Below, piece after piece: positions 13,550-15,955 of a stretch of 15,955 bases of DNA (position 1 is the stretch's first letter; every line of letters begins with the position of its first letter). A program made the position numbers and the translations under genes. The notes beneath the pieces are model-generated. The model was given only the letters and a program-made list of their open reading frames with translations, ran no database searches and was not told the origin of the DNA. The stretch is from DAOTTW01 sp034437615 (GTDB lineage: Bacteria > Chloroflexota > Anaerolineae > Aggregatilineales > Phototrophicaceae), in assembly GCA_034437615.1 (NCBI GenBank), contig DAOTTW010000216.1, positions 1 to 15,955 on the forward strand, given 5' to 3'.

Positions 13550-13621
13550 GAAAACGTGGATAGTGAAAATTGGCGCTAGCGGACACCCTCCAGGGTGTCC
13601 CTGCGATCCAAAATAGTTATG
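13550..13621. repeat. Conserved-flank repeat with variable hairpin core, copy 2
   Basis: The flanks match 4093-4116 and 4150-4173 with transition differences only. The core is a different hairpin: GGACACCCT (13581-13589) pairs perfectly with AGGGTGTCC (13592-13600) around CC. It sits between the LysM stop codon and the protease start, where the 9-bp GC-rich stem could attenuate readthrough, though no T-tract follows. Confidence 0.65.
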
Positions 13622-13632
13622 CGTGGATACTT

Positions 13633-14829
13633 ATGGCTATATTAAATCAGCTTGTGGCAGTGCAACGCCTGTATCAAGCACAACTTATGCAAAAAGCGGG
13701 CGTGATTGGCGTCGGCATCGGCCCGAAAGAAAGCGGCGGCGTCTATACCAATCAGCTATCACTCGTAGCGCTGGTCGAACGCAAACAAGCCGATGCAGCG
13801 CTAAGCGCAGACGATAAGGTGCCGAGCCAGCTCGACGGGCTGGTGACGGATGTGCAGGAAATTGGCGTCGTGCGGGCGCAGAACACCGGGCCGCGTAGCC
13901 GCTGGCGCAATATTATTCCTGCCGGTGTCAGCGTCGGGCATTATCTGGTCAGCGCGGGTACACTGGGCGCGATTGTCTACGATCAGCAGACGAATTTTCG
14001 CTATCTGCTATCGAATAATCATGTGCTGGCCAATAGCAACTATGCCAACCTGGGCGACCCCATTTTGCAGCCCGGTGCAACCGATGGCGGCATGAATCCG
14101 CAAGATGTGGTCGCACGCTTAGAACGGTATATGCCGCTGCGCTATTTAGATGACCCGTCACCGCCACCCGCTGAGGTCATTCGGCCCGATCAACCCGTGA
14201 CGCCACAGCCGCCGCCAGCCACGCCCACACCACAGCCGGATAACGGCGACACGCCCGATACACCGGAGATACCAAGCCCCGATCAAGCGCTATCGGGCTG
14301 CACTGAATTAATTGTGCGCCTGGGCCGCGCCCTGTCGAATCAAGGGCGTTCCGGTGCCAATGCAGCCAACCAGAGCGCTGCTCAGCAAGCCGTAGCCCCG
14401 TCACAAGCATCCCCGGTCAGTGCACAGGTTGCCCCTGAAAACGGCGTAGATGCCGCGCTAGGCCAATTGATTAACCCCGGCATGTTCAGCGATGAGATCT
14501 TGCAACTAGGCAAGCCTACGGGCACGCGCCCGCCACAGATCGGCCTGCGATTGCGCAAGATGGGCCGCACAACGGGCCTGACCTTTGGCAATATCACCCT
14601 GATTAACGCCACGATTGATGTCGGCTACGGCACACCACTAGGCAACCGCACAGCACGCTTCACCGGGCAGATTATCACCAGCGGCATGTCACAGGGCGGT
14701 GATAGCGGCTCATTGGTGCTGGAGGAGACGACGCTGAACGCAGTCGGCCTCTTATTTGCGGGGTCCGCTGTGGCCAGCATCATAACGCCCATTGACCGCG
14801 TGCTAAATACGCTTGGCGTGCGCTTTTGA
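13633..14829 (+). CDS. NAL1-like trypsin-fold serine protease with proline-rich insertion (398 aa)
   Basis: The N-terminal part (GVIGVGIGPKESGG at 23-36, LVALVERKQ at 44-52, VPSQLDGLVTDVQEIG at 63-78) and the catalytic domain match bacterial relatives of the plant NAL1 protease family. The triad is readable: His130 in LLSNNHVLAN, Asp273 in NGVDAALGQ and Ser358 in GMSQGGDSGSLV. Between His and Asp, residues about 175-270 form a long Pro-, Gln- and Ala-rich insertion (PSPPP, PQPPPATPTPQP, later AANQSAAQQAVAPSQ) around a short ordered-looking piece, CTELIVRLGRAL (223-234). No signal peptide or membrane segment is seen, so it is probably cytoplasmic. A TTG-started extension from 13570 would run through the repeat hairpin and is rejected; the ATG at 13633 has only a weak GGAT upstream. 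The substrate is unknown. Confidence 0.85.
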   Translation: MAILNQLVAVQRLYQAQLMQKAGVIGVGIGPKESGGVYTNQLSLVALVERKQADAALSADDKVPSQLDGLVTDVQEIGVVRAQNTGPRSRWRNIIPAGVSVGHYLVSAGTLGAIVYDQQTNFRYLLSNNHVLANSNYANLGDPILQPGATDGGMNPQDVVARLERYMPLRYLDDPSPPPAEVIRPDQPVTPQPPPATPTPQPDNGDTPDTPEIPSPDQALSGCTELIVRLGRALSNQGRSGANAANQSAAQQAVAPSQASPVSAQVAPENGVDAALGQLINPGMFSDEILQLGKPTGTRPPQIGLRLRKMGRTTGLTFGNITLINATIDVGYGTPLGNRTARFTGQIITSGMSQGGDSGSLVLEETTLNAVGLLFAGSAVASIITPIDRVLNTLGVRF

Positions 14830-15058
14830 TGTCACTCAGGGCGAATTAATGCGTTGCTTGCCTGACATTTGCGCCGTGTAGTAGTATCATTGCTCGACTA
14901 CCCTGTTAGCAGTTGCCAATTAAACGCATCACACGTGTAGGGGCGCGGCTTGCTGCGTCCGCCACGAAAAAACTACTGCGCGGTGCTAGCCAAAAGCCTA
15001 CCCCTACACAAAATAAATCTAAACGCAAACCAGCAATAGCTTTAAGGACAAATAAACC
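14830..15058. other. Intergenic region before the M16 peptidase
   Basis: No gene is seen. The stretch contains the stem-loop element at 14935-15009 and, before it, only loose promoter-like pieces (TTGCTT at 14854-14859 and TAGTAT at 14882-14887, with too long a spacer). AAGGA at 15044-15048 is the ribosome site of the peptidase. Confidence 0.4.
14935..15009. repeat. Stem-loop repeat element in the M16 peptidase leader
   Basis: The ends GTGTAGGGG (14935-14943) and CCCCTACAC (15001-15009) are perfect 9-bp inverted repeats. Inside the left end CGCGG (14944-14948) pairs with CTGCG (14953-14957) around CTTG, with one G-T pair. The tail GCCACGAAAAAAC (14961-14973) matches those at 1298 and 4197. 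The element ends 49 bases before the start codon. Confidence 0.65.
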
Positions 15059-15955
15059 GTGAGTAAAACAACACGCACCACGCTCAGCAACGGGCTTACT
15101 GTGATCCTGCGTGAAGCGCACGCCGCACCAGTCATTAGCTGGTGGGTGGCCTATCGCATCGGCAGCCGCAATGAGCGTAGCGGCCAAACCGGAATCTCGC
15201 ACTGGGTTGAGCACATGATGTTCAAGGGCACGGACGAATTTCCGGCAGGGATGCTCGACCGCAAGATTGATCGCGTGGGTGGCCAGTGGAATGCCTTCAC
15301 CAGCACCGATTTCACCATGTATTTCGAGACGCTACCCGCCGAACACGTTGAACTAGCCATGCGTGCCGAAGCTGACCGCATGATTAATGCCCAGTTCGAC
15401 CCCGACGAGACCGAAAGCGAACGCACGGTGATTATCTCCGAGCGGGGCATGATCGAAAATCAGCCGACTTTCTGGCTAGGCGAAGCCATGCGTGCAACCG
15501 CCTTCCGTGTGCATGGCTATCACCATGAGATTATCGGGGATACAGCCGACCTGCACAGCATCACCCGCGATGACCTCTATGAGCACTATCGCAAGCACTA
15601 TACGCCCAGCAATGCCTCCATTGTGGCCGTTGGTGCGTTCGATACGGACGAGATGCTGAAGAAAATCGAAGCGATCTATGGCGACATCCCCGACCAGGGC
15701 GAACCACAGCTTTTCGTGCGTGCAGAACCGCCGCAGATCGGTGAGCGCCGCATCACCGTCGAGCGCCCCGGCACAACAGCCTTCGTGCGCGTGGCGCAGC
15801 GCGTACCGCAAGCCACACACGACGACTGGTTCAAGCTGGAAATCCTCGATAGCGTACTGACTGGCCCCGGCGGGGGTGTGGATAATAAGACCAGCCGCTT
15901 GTATCAGGCATTGGTAAAGACGGGCGTCGCTGCGGGCATCTCTGGCGGCTTGCAG
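15059..15955 (+). CDS. M16 family zinc peptidase, N-terminal part (window edge)
   Basis: The first 299 codons of an insulinase/processing-peptidase family metalloprotease, with no stop before the window ends. The inverted zinc motif HxxEH is HWVEH (His48, Glu51, His52), and the third ligand is Glu128 in VIISERGMIEN, 76 residues after His52 as the family requires. Further family marks are VAYRIGSRNE (30-39), MFKGTDEFPAG (54-64), GGQWNAFTSTDFT (74-86) and HYTPSNASIVAVG. There is no signal peptide, so it may be cytoplasmic. It starts with GTG; AAGGA (15044-15048) lies ten bases upstream and the next in-frame ATG is inside the zinc motif, so GTG is the only reasonable start. M16 proteins often occur as tandem pairs; whether a second one follows cannot be seen. 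Confidence 0.93.
   Translation, partial: MSKTTRTTLSNGLTVILREAHAAPVISWWVAYRIGSRNERSGQTGISHWVEHMMFKGTDEFPAGMLDRKIDRVGGQWNAFTSTDFTMYFETLPAEHVELAMRAEADRMINAQFDPDETESERTVIISERGMIENQPTFWLGEAMRATAFRVHGYHHEIIGDTADLHSITRDDLYEHYRKHYTPSNASIVAVGAFDTDEMLKKIEAIYGDIPDQGEPQLFVRAEPPQIGERRITVERPGTTAFVRVAQRVPQATHDDWFKLEILDSVLTGPGGGVDNKTSRLYQALVKTGVAAGISGGLQ

Noticed and set aside
13581..13600. Intrinsic terminator after the LysM gene
   Set aside because: The stem is strong, but no T-run follows on either strand and the structure belongs to the repeat family; termination is possible but not supported as a canonical intrinsic terminator.
13570..13632. TTG-started extension of the serine protease
   Set aside because: It is encoded by the repeat hairpin, begins at a rare start codon without a ribosome site, and precedes the conserved family start.
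1..15009. CRISPR array
   Set aside because: The repeats are dispersed intergenic stem-loops, not regularly spaced units with unique spacers, and no Cas gene is present.

Overview
The window reads as a moderately GC-rich bacterial chromosome segment. It most resembles an environmental member of the Chloroflexota (Anaerolineae-like). That assignment is an inference from gene content (DhnA/FbaB-type class I aldolase, PdxS-type PLP synthase, histidine kinases with 7TM sensor regions, a NAL1-like trypsin fold protein) and from intergenic spacers full of GTAGGG-type stem-loops. No rRNA or phylogenetic marker is present to settle it.

Layout, left to right. Positions 1-247 are a gene-free spacer holding a repeat element with terminal inverted repeats. 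It is followed by manA (mannose-6-phosphate isomerase, minus) and a divergent SRPBCC-fold protein (plus). A large membrane PAS histidine kinase (minus) converges on the SRPBCC gene. Next is a metabolic pair on the plus strand: class I fructose-bisphosphate aldolase, then pdxS. A 182-bp MITE-like element with 11-bp imperfect ends and an 8-bp direct repeat on each side sits just after pdxS. A two-component block on the minus strand follows: a single-domain response regulator, then a 7TM-PAS histidine kinase. A tRNA-Lys(CTT) and a lipoprotein of unknown function run on the plus strand. A three-gene minus-strand operon comes next: SDR-like protein, HAD hydrolase, and a shikimate-kinase-like protein with a ruined P-loop. 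The last block is on the plus strand: a secreted two-LysM protein, a NAL1-like serine protease with a proline-rich insertion, and the first 299 codons of an M16 zinc peptidase cut by the window edge.

How the genes relate. The aldolase makes glyceraldehyde 3-phosphate, one of the two carbon substrates of PdxS, so their neighbourhood is metabolically sensible, but the glutaminase partner PdxT is absent here. The regulator-kinase pair looks like one signalling unit, with a good promoter and an operator-like inverted repeat before the kinase. The three-gene minus operon is tightly packed (4-bp overlap, then a 9-bp gap). Two of its three proteins keep a nucleotide-binding fold but lack canonical catalytic residues, which is the most unusual protein-level feature of the window.

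The most striking non-coding feature is a family of about ten stem-loops of the form GTAGGG-arm-loop-arm-TCC spread over at least seven intergenic sites. The stem arms differ between copies yet stay complementary. Some copies are paired head to head, and two elements share the same termini with different interiors. No prophage, integrase, transposase gene, CRISPR array or defence system was seen.
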